Assembly (NCBI RefSeq): GCF_019443285.1
Contig: NZ_CP080327.1
Coordinates: forward strand, 2,476,001 to 2,540,000
Source of the DNA: Aquisediminimonas profunda
GTDB lineage: Bacteria; Pseudomonadota; Alphaproteobacteria; Sphingomonadales; Sphingomonadaceae
Length of the DNA stretch: 64,000 bases
Reading direction: 5' to 3'
Part shown: in pieces, positions 42,038 to 51,554 of the stretch
How the letters are laid out: each line of letters begins with the position of its first letter
Numbering within the stretch: position 1 is the first letter of the stretch
Translations under genes and position numbers: made by a program
The notes under the pieces: generated by a model
The model's input: the letters and a program-made list of their open reading frames with translations, nothing else
Told to the model about the DNA's origin: nothing
Database searches by the model: none

Positions 42038-42150
42038 GCACAAAATGATTAGCGGCAAAGGCTTAATGATCGGTTGCGCTGACAGCAATGTCAGTTGAAC
42101 CGGCTTCAGCACTGTGCCATCGCAATTTGCGAAATCGATAGGAGAAAGCG

Positions 42151-43275
42151 ATGAACTTCCAGTTTTCGGAAGAAGCTGAGGCACTGCGCGATGAAGCGCG
42201 CAAGTTTCTTGCAGCGGAATCGGGTCGGGAAAAAGCCCGCGCCGTCATGAATGGCGATGCCACGCATGATGCAGCCCTGTGGTCCCGGATTGCAGAGCTT
42301 GGCTGGACGGGCCTGCGCATTCCCGAAGCGCATGGCGGGTTGGGGCTTTCGGTTCTCGAACTCTGCGTGCTCGCTGAAGAAGTCGGCCGCGCCCTTTCGC
42401 CCGTGCCGTTCACCTCCTCTGTGCTGATGGCTACCGAATTGCTCATGGCCAGCGGTCACGACTCTGCGCAGGCGGCCTGGCTGCCCAAACTGGCTGACGG
42501 ATCTGCAATAGGCACTGTCGCCTGGATGGAAGGCAATGCGACGCGGCCCGACGGCTCGCCAAAGCTTGCCTGTTCCGGCGATCGGCTGACGGGTGCGAAA
42601 CTGCCAGTGGCCGACGGGCTCGCCGCGGACTTTGCCATTGTCACGGCGCGTGACGAGGCGGGCGCTTTGGTCATTGCTCTTGTTGACCTGTCCGCAACGG
42701 GTGTTTCCCGTTCCGCCTGCGAGACTGTCGACCTGGTTCGCAAGTCGGCAAAAATCGTCTTTTCCGATGCTGCTTGTACGGTTCTGGCCCGCGCTGACGA
42801 AGCCGAGCGATTGCGCGCCCGGCACCTGCAGGGAACGGCCGTCCTGCTCGCCTTTGAAGGGCTGGGCAGTGCCGATGCTGCAATGGAAATGGCGGTGGAC
42901 TATGCGAAGGAGCGCGTCGCTTTCGGCCGTCGCATTGGCGGCTATCAGGCCGTGAAGCATCGCTGCGCCGATATGTACATCAAGAACCAGCTGGCCCGCA
43001 GCCACGCCTATTACGGCGCATGGGCTTTGCTGACCGGCGCTCCGGAACTGGCACTTGCGGCTGCAGGCGCGCGCGTTGCGGCGATTGATGCCCTCCAGTT
43101 TGCTGCGGAAGAGAATGTCCAGCTGCACGGCGGCATCGGCTTTACCTGGGAGAGCGATTGCCAGTTCTTCTATCGACGAGGGCGGCTTCTTGCCCTCAAT
43201 CTCGGATCGCGAACATTCTGGTCCGATCAGCTTGTTCGGGCGCTCGAACAGCGCAACACAGATCTCGCGGCTTAA
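42151..43275 (+). CDS. Acyl-CoA dehydrogenase family protein (first of pair)
   Basis: This 374-residue flavoprotein has the N-terminal alpha domain (FQFSEEAEALRDEARKFL, AELGWTGLRIPEAHGG), a middle domain, and the C-terminal segment with RVAFGRRIGGYQAVKH and ENVQLHGGIGFTWE. No clear catalytic base Glu is visible at the usual place. Paired acyl-CoA dehydrogenases of this type often form heteromers acting on bulky acyl-CoA, such as steroid or terpenoid side chains. The next gene starts 11 bases later. Confidence 0.85.
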   Translation: MNFQFSEEAEALRDEARKFLAAESGREKARAVMNGDATHDAALWSRIAELGWTGLRIPEAHGGLGLSVLELCVLAEEVGRALSPVPFTSSVLMATELLMASGHDSAQAAWLPKLADGSAIGTVAWMEGNATRPDGSPKLACSGDRLTGAKLPVADGLAADFAIVTARDEAGALVIALVDLSATGVSRSACETVDLVRKSAKIVFSDAACTVLARADEAERLRARHLQGTAVLLAFEGLGSADAAMEMAVDYAKERVAFGRRIGGYQAVKHRCADMYIKNQLARSHAYYGAWALLTGAPELALAAAGARVAAIDALQFAAEENVQLHGGIGFTWESDCQFFYRRGRLLALNLGSRTFWSDQLVRALEQRNTDLAA

Positions 43276-43286
43276 GGAGAGAGACT

Positions 43287-44513
43287 ATGGATTTCGAAGA
43301 TACCGCCGAAGAAGCCGCCTATCGCGCCAAAGTTCGCGAATGGCTTGCCGCCAATGCAGCCGAGTACAAGACTCCCTACGAAGGCGATGTTGATCTGGTT
43401 GTGCGGGGCAAGGCCTGGCAGGCAAAGAAATATGATGCGGGCTATGTCGGCATCACCTGGCCCAAGGCGCTTGGCGGTCAAGGCGGAACGCCGATGCAGC
43501 AGATCATCTTCAACCAGGAAGAGAGCAAATACTGGGTGCCGGCGGGCATCTATGCGATCGGCCTTGGCATGTGCATTCCGACGGTCTTCACCCACGGTCG
43601 TCCGGAAATCATCCAGCGCTATGTGCCTGTTGCGATGAAGGGCGAGGAAATCTGGTGCCAGCTCTTTTCAGAGCCTGCTGCCGGGTCAGACCTTGCCGGC
43701 ATCCGGACCAAAGCAGAACGGGACGGCGATGGCTGGGTGATCAATGGCCAGAAAGTGTGGACCTCGGGTGCGCATCGCGCGGACTATGGCATCATCGTCA
43801 CACGGACAGACCCGACCCAGCCCAAGCACAAGGGGCTGACGATGTTCATCATCAACATGCGCGCGCCTGGTGTGGAGGTGCGTCCGATCAAGCAAATGGC
43901 CGGAGCGAGTGAGTTCAACGAAGTCTTTTTCACGGATGTGCGCATTGCAGACGATCACCGGCTTGGCGATGTCGGCGACGGTTGGCGCGTCTCGCTGACC
44001 ACGTTGATGAACGAGCGTCTGGCGGTTGGTGGCAAACCGACAAATTCGCCCGATGCGCATTCGCTTATCGAATTGGCGCGCGCGATTGATGCGGAAGAAG
44101 GCAATATGCTCGAACAGAGCCATGTCCGGCAAAAGATTGCGGACGTCTATATACAGGATCGCGGGATTTCGCTGACGCGGATGCGCACGATGTCGGCCAT
44201 ATCGTCTGGTCGGACCCCGGGACCTGAGTCCAGCATTTCGAAGGTGGTGGTGGCCAAACTCATGCAGGATATGGGGAGTTTTGCCGGTGATATGGCAGAA
44301 AGCGCAGGGCTGCTGATGGGCGACGATGCGTCTTCGCTTCCGCATCTCGAAGCGCTGAGACAGGGCTATTTCTGGTCAGCCGGGCTTCGTATCGCTGGCG
44401 GAACGGATGAAATCCTTCGCAACATCATAGCAGAACGCGTTCTGGGACTGCCCGGCGACATCCGCCCGGACAAGACCGTTCCCTTCAATGAATTGCACAA
44501 GGTTGTGAGCTAG
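43287..44513 (+). CDS. Acyl-CoA dehydrogenase family protein (second of pair)
   Basis: This 408-residue acyl-CoA dehydrogenase has WCQLFSEPAAGSDLAGIRT (FAD/substrate loop), GWVINGQKVWTSGA, and the C-terminal RIAGGTDEILRNIIAERVLGLP. AAGGAGAGAG precedes ATG 43287. It belongs to the group that acts with a partner subunit, here the gene just upstream. Substrate unknown. Confidence 0.9.
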   Translation: MDFEDTAEEAAYRAKVREWLAANAAEYKTPYEGDVDLVVRGKAWQAKKYDAGYVGITWPKALGGQGGTPMQQIIFNQEESKYWVPAGIYAIGLGMCIPTVFTHGRPEIIQRYVPVAMKGEEIWCQLFSEPAAGSDLAGIRTKAERDGDGWVINGQKVWTSGAHRADYGIIVTRTDPTQPKHKGLTMFIINMRAPGVEVRPIKQMAGASEFNEVFFTDVRIADDHRLGDVGDGWRVSLTTLMNERLAVGGKPTNSPDAHSLIELARAIDAEEGNMLEQSHVRQKIADVYIQDRGISLTRMRTMSAISSGRTPGPESSISKVVVAKLMQDMGSFAGDMAESAGLLMGDDASSLPHLEALRQGYFWSAGLRIAGGTDEILRNIIAERVLGLPGDIRPDKTVPFNELHKVVS

Positions 44514-46474
44514 GGCGTCACGATATTGAACACATTGGGCGGCGTTTCGATCGCCGCCTGAAGTGCTTCAATCGCAGTTCTATCCCCCTCGATCTTCAGG
44601 CCGGCTGCTTCAAGCTGTGCAAGGGGCAACTTGAGGAAGAACAGACCAAGGAAGAATTGGCGGGGCCCAGTAAGGGTGACTGCGGGTTTTGCATGCGCTT
44701 CGCCCATTTCGCTGATCATGACGGCATTTTCGACCGTCACTCTGGCCTTCTCGTTGCGGTCGGAAAAGTTGAAATTGAGGGCCAGTGCTGCGCTTCCAAT
44801 AACCGCGGGATCGAGCCTCGTCGCAATGGAGTCGAGCAAGAGGTCAGTTGGAATGGCAGAAATCATGTCGAGGCTGGTCGTAGACGACCCCGGTTTGGGC
44901 CCCTCGCGCAAATCATGCGCTGCAGACAGGAACATGTTGCGCCATGTTGCAGCTTCGGATTGATACCCTTGCTGCTCATATGAATCTGCAAGCAAGGCTC
45001 GCGCATTCGCATTTTGCGGATCGGCGAAAACGAGTTGGTTGAGAATATCCGATGACCAGCGGTAGTCGCCTTTAGTCATTGCTGCCTGCGCAATTGCCAT
45101 TACCCGCTCAGCCCCACCCATTGCCTCGACATAGAGTCTTGCCCTTTCGGCAGGCGGATGCGGATTGAGGTTGGCCGGATTGGCGTCGTACCATCCGAGA
45201 TAGCGCTGATATATGGCTTTCGAATTGTGGCTGTAAGTGCCGTAATAGCCACGGTTGGTCCATTCGTTGGTCAGCGCGGGCGGAGGCACAAGGGCCTCTG
45301 CAATCTCGGCTTGGGTCAAACCCTTGTTCATAAGCCTGACGGTCTGGTCATGGAGATATTTGTAATTGTCGCGCTGAAGCGTCAGGTAATTGCGCACTTC
45401 ACTCTTTCCGAAGTGCGGCCAGCAGTGGCTTGCAGCCACTGTATCGGTCCTGTCCGCGTAAAGCCGGATGGCTTCAGTAAGATAGCCCGCCCACGCCAGC
45501 GCATCTCGAACCTGCGCACCACGCGGGGTGAGAATGTTGTGAAGCGAACACGTTGCGATTTCGCCAATCACCAGAGTTTTCCGGTCCGGAAACATCACAT
45601 TGAGTTCCGCGGGCGCCTCCGTCTGGGGAACCATTTGGAATTCCATCGAAACGCCGTCGATCGTCCGCTGTTCACCGGTCTTGGTGATTGTATCCGTCGG
45701 CGCGATGAGCGTGATCTCGCCGGCAGCAACCGCCGAACCGATGCCCGAACCCATCTGGCCGCTTGGTCCGGGAGCAAGAGCGGCCCCAAACTGGAATGTC
45801 GCCCGCCGCCCCATTGCGGGCCCGGCGATCACATTTTCCGATGCGGTTTCCTTTATAAAATGCTCCGGCGCCAGAATCGTGACCTTGCCAGTTTTGATTT
45901 CTTCAGGGGACACGATTCCCCGAATGCCGCCGAAATGGTCGGCATGGCTGTGGGTATATATCACGGCCACAATCGGCCTTGTGCCCAATTGCTGATTGAC
46001 GAGCTCAAGTGCGGCTGCTGACGTTTCCCGGTTGGTCAGCGGATCGATCAGGATCCAGCCTGTCTTTCCCGCAATTACGGTCATGTTCGAGACATCAAAT
46101 CCCCGGACTTGCCACATGCCGTCAGCAAGTTTGAACAAGCCATTCTTGCGCAGGATGCTCATGTGTCGCCAGAGGCTTGGATTGACTGTCGCGGGAGCGT
46201 CGCCCTTCATCCAGTCATAAGCGGCGAGATTCCAGACTGGCTTTCCATCCTTGTTACGGATGATTGGATCCGCTCGTGTCGCGACGAATCCTTGTGCCGC
46301 AAACCCTGCATCCTTGCCGTTTTCCCTTGGGAGCGCTGCACGTTCAGCGGCCTGAGCAGCGATGGTTGCAGCACTTGCGGGCTTGGTCGAAAGATCCGGG
46401 GTTTGTCCCATTGCCGTCGTGGACATCAGCCCAATAAATGCAGCTGTGATCCTGCAAATGCGCGCCAAAGTCAT
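44510..46474 (-). CDS. SdsA-like alkyl sulfatase (metallo-beta-lactamase fold)
   Basis: This 654-residue exported protein has a signal peptide (ITAAFIGLMSTTAMG) and a metallo-beta-lactamase domain with THSHADHFGG as the zinc motif, plus further His/Glu (PEHFI, IATCSLHN, SHCWPHFGK). A dimerisation domain and a C-terminal sterol-carrier-like domain follow. Family members hydrolyse primary alkyl sulfates such as SDS. ATG 46474 was preferred to the ATG at 46477 because GGGGAG has better spacing. It converges with the acyl-CoA dehydrogenase pair; together they could handle fatty-alcohol products, as a guess. Confidence 0.85.
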   Translation of the reverse strand: MTLARICRITAAFIGLMSTTAMGQTPDLSTKPASAATIAAQAAERAALPRENGKDAGFAAQGFVATRADPIIRNKDGKPVWNLAAYDWMKGDAPATVNPSLWRHMSILRKNGLFKLADGMWQVRGFDVSNMTVIAGKTGWILIDPLTNRETSAAALELVNQQLGTRPIVAVIYTHSHADHFGGIRGIVSPEEIKTGKVTILAPEHFIKETASENVIAGPAMGRRATFQFGAALAPGPSGQMGSGIGSAVAAGEITLIAPTDTITKTGEQRTIDGVSMEFQMVPQTEAPAELNVMFPDRKTLVIGEIATCSLHNILTPRGAQVRDALAWAGYLTEAIRLYADRTDTVAASHCWPHFGKSEVRNYLTLQRDNYKYLHDQTVRLMNKGLTQAEIAEALVPPPALTNEWTNRGYYGTYSHNSKAIYQRYLGWYDANPANLNPHPPAERARLYVEAMGGAERVMAIAQAAMTKGDYRWSSDILNQLVFADPQNANARALLADSYEQQGYQSEAATWRNMFLSAAHDLREGPKPGSSTTSLDMISAIPTDLLLDSIATRLDPAVIGSAALALNFNFSDRNEKARVTVENAVMISEMGEAHAKPAVTLTGPRQFFLGLFFLKLPLAQLEAAGLKIEGDRTAIEALQAAIETPPNVFNIVTP

Positions 46475-46664
46475 CATCCTCTCCCCGGATTCTTGGTCTG
46501 TAGGAATGTTGATCGAATGAGAATGGAATGAAAAGGAAAATCTCCATCACAAAATCGTTTAGATCGATCAGTGTGAACTGATTAATCGGTTTTCTTTATA
46601 AGCGGGAAGACTCTAGCGAAGTTTCAGGCGCATTCGCGCTCATTCAAGAAAAATGGAGTTTCCG

Positions 46665-47219
46665 ATGTTGAACCGACTTGTACCCAATGTGACGTTCAAG
46701 ACCCGTGTGCGCGATAACAGCTTGGGCGGACCCAATCCGTTTCGCTGGCAGGATCTCACCAGCAGAGAGATATTTGCCGGTCGGCGGGTTGTGGTTTTTG
46801 CCTTGCCTGGAGCTTTCACGCCTACGTGCACAAGCGAACAGTGCCCCGCCTATGAAGCGAATTACGACGCGCTGAAGAAGGCAGGTGCTGACGAGGTCTA
46901 CTGCCTGTCAGTGAATGATGCATTTGTCATGTTTCAGTGGGGCAAGATGTTAGGCCTTGAGAAGGTAAAGCTTCTGCCTGATGGATCAGGTAATTTTACC
47001 CGCCGTATGGGAATGCTCATCAACAAGGATCACCTTGGCTTCGGTCATCGTTCCTGGCGCTATTCTATGGTTGTAGAAGATGGAAACATCGTCGCATTGT
47101 TCGAAGAACCGGGCATCAATGACGATGGATCGGACGAGGATCCGTACGGTGAAAGTGCGCCCGACAAAGTGTTGGAATGGCTCGTGGCAAATGTCGCTCC
47201 TGCGAAGGTAGCAGCCTGA
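46665..47219 (+). CDS. Peroxiredoxin, Prx5-type
   Basis: This 184-residue peroxiredoxin has the active-site motif PGAFTPTCTSEQCP, in which the first Cys is the peroxidatic one. GKMLGLEKVKLLPDGSGNFTRRMGM and RSWRYSMVV follow, as in Prx5/AhpE-like redoxins. A Cys of SEQCP or DEVYC could resolve the disulfide. GGAG seven bases upstream supports ATG 46665 over the in-frame ATG at 46653. It protects against peroxides. Confidence 0.88.
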   Translation: MLNRLVPNVTFKTRVRDNSLGGPNPFRWQDLTSREIFAGRRVVVFALPGAFTPTCTSEQCPAYEANYDALKKAGADEVYCLSVNDAFVMFQWGKMLGLEKVKLLPDGSGNFTRRMGMLINKDHLGFGHRSWRYSMVVEDGNIVALFEEPGINDDGSDEDPYGESAPDKVLEWLVANVAPAKVAA

Positions 47220-47223
47220 GGAT

Positions 47224-48153
47224 CTAAAGGCGGAGGCCTGCGGTCTCCGCCAAATCCGACATGATGTTGAGCGTTTGGACAGCCGCGCCAGCCGCGCCTT
47301 TGCCGAGGTTGTCGAGAGCGGCAACCAGTCTGACCTGAGATCCCGAAGAATTGGCAAAGACAAACAATTCCAGCCGATCGGTATTGGCAGCTTGTTCAAT
47401 CGTCAGATCGGCCTCGGTAAAGTCCGAAACGACCGACACGATCGGGCTGCCGGTATAGTGCTCAGAGAGGACCGTCCGGATGGCTTCCGGGGTCGGTCGG
47501 CCAGGAATTAGAGCGGCCTGAAGTGGCACATCGACAATCATACCGCGATAGGTTTGTGCGACTGATGGCGCAAAAAGGGGTGCATGTACCAATCCCGCAT
47601 GACGCTGCATTTCTGGTACGTGCTTGTGCGCAAGTCCAAGCGCATAGGTCCGCCATGCGGTCGGCGGCCCGCCGCTTTCGAACTCCGCGATCATGGCCTT
47701 TCCGCCTCCGGAATACCCAGACACGGCATTCACTGTTAATGGCCAGTCCGCGGGAATCAGACCGGCGTTCACCAGCGGCTTCACCAACGCGAGGAAGCCT
47801 GTAGAGTAGCAGCCCGGGTTAGAAACCCGTTTGGCGGACCTGAGAGATTCGATGCCAAGATCATCGATCTCATGAAATCCAAATGTCCAATCCGGAGCTG
47901 TGCGAAATGCCGTCGAAGCATCGATGATCCGGGTGCGGCTATTGTTGATCAGGCCGACCGCTTCGCGCGCCGCTTCATCGGGAAGGCACAGGACCACTAT
48001 ATCTGCATCGTTGAGGGCTTCTCGGCGGCTCTCTGGTTCCTTCCTAACGGTCTCGTCCAGTTCGAGCAGATCAATGTCCTTTCTACCCGCCAGACGCTGA
48101 CGGATTTCAAGACCGGTCGTGCCATGTCCGCCATCGATAAAGATACTGGTCAT
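47224..48153 (-). CDS. argC: N-acetyl-gamma-glutamyl-phosphate reductase (type 2)
   Basis: This 309-residue NADPH-dependent enzyme catalyses the third step of arginine synthesis. It has an NAD(P) start (IFIDGGHGTTG), the catalytic SNPGCYSTGF motif, and VSGYSGGGKAMI. Length matches the short ArgC form. It overlaps the NlpC/P60 gene by four bases (ATGA). Confidence 0.92.
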   Translation of the reverse strand: MTSIFIDGGHGTTGLEIRQRLAGRKDIDLLELDETVRKEPESRREALNDADIVVLCLPDEAAREAVGLINNSRTRIIDASTAFRTAPDWTFGFHEIDDLGIESLRSAKRVSNPGCYSTGFLALVKPLVNAGLIPADWPLTVNAVSGYSGGGKAMIAEFESGGPPTAWRTYALGLAHKHVPEMQRHAGLVHAPLFAPSVAQTYRGMIVDVPLQAALIPGRPTPEAIRTVLSEHYTGSPIVSVVSDFTEADLTIEQAANTDRLELFVFANSSGSQVRLVAALDNLGKGAAGAAVQTLNIMSDLAETAGLRL

Positions 48154-48863
48154 GAGTCAATACGCCGACGAACCAAGACACCAGAATCATGATCTTCGTC
48201 GCTCCGGCCAATCACGTCCGCAAGCGGCTCAATCAATGTACGCCCGAAATGCATCGTTGCGTGGATCAGATTTGCTGGATCGACCATCATTCCCACATGG
48301 CCGGGAAAGAAAACAAGATCGCAAGCTCTTAAGGGGACATCATCGGCAAGCGCGACGCCCAGTGCCGCCATCTGCATGTCGCTGTCTCGCGGCGCCGCGA
48401 TCCCGATTGCTGCCAGGCTGCGCTGGACTAGGCCGGAGCAGTCTATCCCGGCTCCACCGCGCCCGCCCCACACATAGGGCATGTCCAGAAAATGCCTTGC
48501 CGCGGCCAAGAGATCTGGCGGGAGAGGCTCCGCAATAGGCTGCATGTCAGCGGTCAAGGCGTCAGCCCGGATATAGCCAACATAATGATCATGCTTGCAA
48601 TAACCCCAGCCCCAGCCGCCTGAGACATCGAGAAGCATGAAGGACTCACCCGCGAGCAACTCTGAAACCTGGCGCCCCTCTGGCCGATCAAATATTGGCA
48701 CATGAAGAGTAGAGCAAAAATGCTCGACTGCGCGCGCATAATGTGGCGAAAAATGCTTCCCTGCGAGCGCAACGTCAGCAAGGTCGCCGCGCATGGCATT
48801 GATGCGCGGATCAAGGGCACGGGATGGCCCGCTAAGCGAAAATCTGTTGCGCGATTGCGGCAT
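48150..48863 (-). CDS. NlpC/P60 family cell-wall peptidase
   Basis: This 237-residue protein has an N-terminal SH3-like bacterial domain (VSELLAGESFMLLDV, GWGWGYCKHDHYVGYI), then a C40 peptidase domain with catalytic Cys in GIDCSGLVQRSL and His in FFPGHVGMMV, followed by ATMHFG. It should cleave peptidoglycan peptides. No signal peptide is obvious. It lies between leucyl aminopeptidase and argC on the same strand. Confidence 0.88.
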   Translation of the reverse strand: MPQSRNRFSLSGPSRALDPRINAMRGDLADVALAGKHFSPHYARAVEHFCSTLHVPIFDRPEGRQVSELLAGESFMLLDVSGGWGWGYCKHDHYVGYIRADALTADMQPIAEPLPPDLLAAARHFLDMPYVWGGRGGAGIDCSGLVQRSLAAIGIAAPRDSDMQMAALGVALADDVPLRACDLVFFPGHVGMMVDPANLIHATMHFGRTLIEPLADVIGRSDEDHDSGVLVRRRIDS

Positions 48864-48945
48864 AATGGCGCGGCATGTAGACGAGGCCGAGCAATAAACG
48901 CAATGCCGGCAATGGCCACACCCGTCGTACGTGGGTGTTGCAGCC

Positions 48946-50334
48946 TCAGATAGCTGGATATCTCGCCTTCAAAACAGCCCAAGCCGCACGAAGGCCAAGA
49001 GCTTCGCCTCCCTTTGGCCGACCAGGCTTGGGGCTTGCGCGCCACGCCCAGGTATCGAAATGAGCCCACGGAGTGCCGGCTGGAACAAACTTTCGCAGGA
49101 ATAGTGCAGCCGTTATTGCGCCAGCCATTCCGCCTTCGGAGGAATTGACGATATCCGCGATATCCGACTTGAGCATATCGTCATAACCCGACCAAAGCGG
49201 CAATCGCCATACGGGATCATGCTCGACGAGGGCTGCATTGTTCAATTCATCAGCCAACGCCTCGTCGTTGCAGAATAGTGCTGGCAAGTCAGGGCCGAGA
49301 GCTACACGAGCGGCTCCTGTAAGGGTTGCAAAATCAATGATGAGTTCCGGTTCGCCTTCTCCGGCCTTCGTTAATGCGTCGGCCAGAATGAGCCGCCCCT
49401 CAGCGTCAGTGTTGTCGATCTCGACAGTCATGCCGTTCCGAGACTTCAGAATATCGCCTGGCCGAAATGCATTGCCCGCGATGGCGTTTTCCGCTGCAGG
49501 CACGATCATGTGCAAGCGCACAGGAAGGCGAGCATCCATGATCAGGCGGGCGAGTGCCAAGGCGTGCGCTGCGCCGCCCATGTCCTTTTTCATGATCCGC
49601 ATGCCGCTGGCAGGCTTTATGTCGAGACCGCCTGAGTCGAATGTGACGCCCTTGCCGATAATGGCAACGCGTGGGTGAGCCGGATTGCCCCATTCAATTT
49701 CGATGAGGCGCGGCGCGTTGCGCTTCTCTGCTGCCTGCCCGACTGCGTGAACCATCGGATAGCCGACTTCGAGATCGTGACCTTTGGTCAACAGGACAGC
49801 CGCACCAAATTGTTTGGCGATTGCTTCGGCTTCATGCTGCAAGTCAGCGGGCCCCATGTCGGCCGCAGGAACATTGACGAGATCTCGCACAAGGCTGGTC
49901 GCCTGGGCAACACGCACATGCTCGGAAATTGACGCGAGGTCGCTTGTCAACAGAACGCGGGACGGAGATGGATCTGGCTTCGAGAGGTAACGCCCGAAAC
50001 GGTAGTGAGCCAAGAGCCAGCCAAGGGCCAATTCCCCTGGGCTTTCATTCGCAAGCCGATAATGACCTTCAGGCAAACGCGTCGCAGCGCTTGCCAGCGT
50101 CCAGATGCTCCGATCCTCTGAATCACCCAAAATTACGGACCATTCAGCCGTTGTGTCACCCGGGGCAATCAGCATGTCTCCGGGGTTCCCCTCAAATCGA
50201 GAGGCCAGGGCTGCTGTGCGGGTCCTTTCTGGCTGGGCCGAGAGCCATTCCGTGAAGTCGGCCTTTCTTACAATTGAGATTGTTTTGGCGGATTGGCCTT
50301 GGTCTGGCTGAAGCAGGGCTGCAAAGTCTGTCAT
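48946..50334 (-). CDS. Leucyl aminopeptidase family protein (M17)
   Basis: This 462-residue metallopeptidase has the M17 signature NTDAEGRLILADAL, a KGVTFDSGGLDIKP metal segment, and a MKKDMGGAA lysine motif. ATG 50334 with GGAGGAAAC is supported; the open frame continues further upstream. It follows the usual domain order, N-terminal domain then catalytic domain. It frees N-terminal residues from peptides. Confidence 0.92.
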   Translation of the reverse strand: MTDFAALLQPDQGQSAKTISIVRKADFTEWLSAQPERTRTAALASRFEGNPGDMLIAPGDTTAEWSVILGDSEDRSIWTLASAATRLPEGHYRLANESPGELALGWLLAHYRFGRYLSKPDPSPSRVLLTSDLASISEHVRVAQATSLVRDLVNVPAADMGPADLQHEAEAIAKQFGAAVLLTKGHDLEVGYPMVHAVGQAAEKRNAPRLIEIEWGNPAHPRVAIIGKGVTFDSGGLDIKPASGMRIMKKDMGGAAHALALARLIMDARLPVRLHMIVPAAENAIAGNAFRPGDILKSRNGMTVEIDNTDAEGRLILADALTKAGEGEPELIIDFATLTGAARVALGPDLPALFCNDEALADELNNAALVEHDPVWRLPLWSGYDDMLKSDIADIVNSSEGGMAGAITAALFLRKFVPAGTPWAHFDTWAWRASPKPGRPKGGEALGLRAAWAVLKARYPAI

Positions 50335-50409
50335 GTTTCCTCCATGCCAAGCTCTCTTTGCTTCGTCGAGCCGTTTGATTGCTGGCATACACTGAGCTAA
50401 CGCCCCGCC

Positions 50410-51540
50410 ATGGCACTCGACAAGGCGACACAAGTAGCAGCACTCCCCTATCGCACAAACGCGCAGGGGCAGGTCGAAGTGATGTTGATCACTTCGCGCG
50501 AGACCAGGCGCTGGGTCGTGCCGAAAGGCAACCGTATAAAAGGGCTAAAGCCTCACGAAGCTGCGGCTGAAGAAGCTTTTGAAGAAGCAGGGCTGACAGG
50601 CATCGGCTGCCCGACTGCCCTAGGTTCGTTTGAGTACGACAAGAGACTTTCACGGGGAGGCTTGCGGCCAACGACCGTACAAGTGTTTCCACTGGCCGTC
50701 ATTCGGCAAGCCGAGGTTTGGCCGGAGCTTGGTGAACGCGAATGTCGCTGGTTCGGTATTCCGGAGGCCGCCGCTGCCGTCGATGAGCCCGAACTGAAAG
50801 CCATGATATCCGAATTTCGGATGCCGACACCTTCTGTTGTGCAAAACAACGCGTGGCTGCTAAACGGTCGAGAACATAACGGGGAAGGGTTGGCGATCGT
50901 GCGCTGGTTTCAAGCGTTGATGCCCAAAAAGGGGCGGTTTTTCGAACAATTTGAGGCTCATGCAGCGACCTTGGTTGCCGGTGCGGATTCACTGGGCAAG
51001 CTGCTCCAAGGCGGAGGCGACATTGCCACTTATTGCGCGGAAATTGAAGCGCATGAGCACGAGGCCGACGAAATCATTCGAGAAGTGCTCCGGGATGTGC
51101 ACCGTACTTTTATTACCCCATTTGACCGAACCGCGATCACCGACCTCATCGGTTCGATGGACGATGCGATTGACCAGATGAATGCGACAGCGAAGACGAT
51201 AACGCTTTATGGTGTCGACAAGTTTGACCCGCACATGCGGGATATGGGCGGTATCATTGTTGAAGCTGCGCGCCTGACCGAAGAAGCGGTTCCGCTGCTG
51301 CGTGAAATCAGTCGCAACGGCCCCCGACTTATCACGCTTACCGGTCGCCTTGTTCAGATTGAAGGGCACGCGGATGAAATTCACGAAGCTGGCCTCAAGC
51401 TTCTCTTTGCCGAAAAAGGCAAGACCGACCCGATGGCATTTATCATTGGGCGAGAAATTTACGGGAATCTGGAAAAGGTCGTCGACAAGTTCGAGGATGT
51501 CGCGAACGAGATTCAAGGTCTCGTGCTTGATCACGCCTGA
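50410..51540 (+). CDS. Nudix hydrolase fused to a DUF47 (PhoU-like) domain
   Basis: The protein has 376 residues. Residues ~1-145 form a Nudix domain with the box GNRIKGLKPHEAAAEEAFEEAG (40-61); the usual REUxEE arginine is Glu, as in several DIPP-like enzymes. From ~168 (LMPKKGRFFEQFEAH) to the end it is a full-length DUF47 domain, the helical PhoU-like protein that accompanies low-affinity phosphate transporters. The Pit gene starts 14 bases downstream. A split or re-initiation product from Met171 is possible. A link between phosphate transport and hydrolysis of polyphosphate or pyrophosphorylated inositol is a reasonable idea, not shown. Confidence 0.88.
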   Translation: MALDKATQVAALPYRTNAQGQVEVMLITSRETRRWVVPKGNRIKGLKPHEAAAEEAFEEAGLTGIGCPTALGSFEYDKRLSRGGLRPTTVQVFPLAVIRQAEVWPELGERECRWFGIPEAAAAVDEPELKAMISEFRMPTPSVVQNNAWLLNGREHNGEGLAIVRWFQALMPKKGRFFEQFEAHAATLVAGADSLGKLLQGGGDIATYCAEIEAHEHEADEIIREVLRDVHRTFITPFDRTAITDLIGSMDDAIDQMNATAKTITLYGVDKFDPHMRDMGGIIVEAARLTEEAVPLLREISRNGPRLITLTGRLVQIEGHADEIHEAGLKLLFAEKGKTDPMAFIIGREIYGNLEKVVDKFEDVANEIQGLVLDHA

Positions 51541-51554
51541 AAAGGGGATGGTGG

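Noticed and set aside
45158-46021. 287-codon antisense frame in the sulfatase gene
   Set aside because: Lies entirely inside a well-supported SdsA-like gene with an intact zinc motif.
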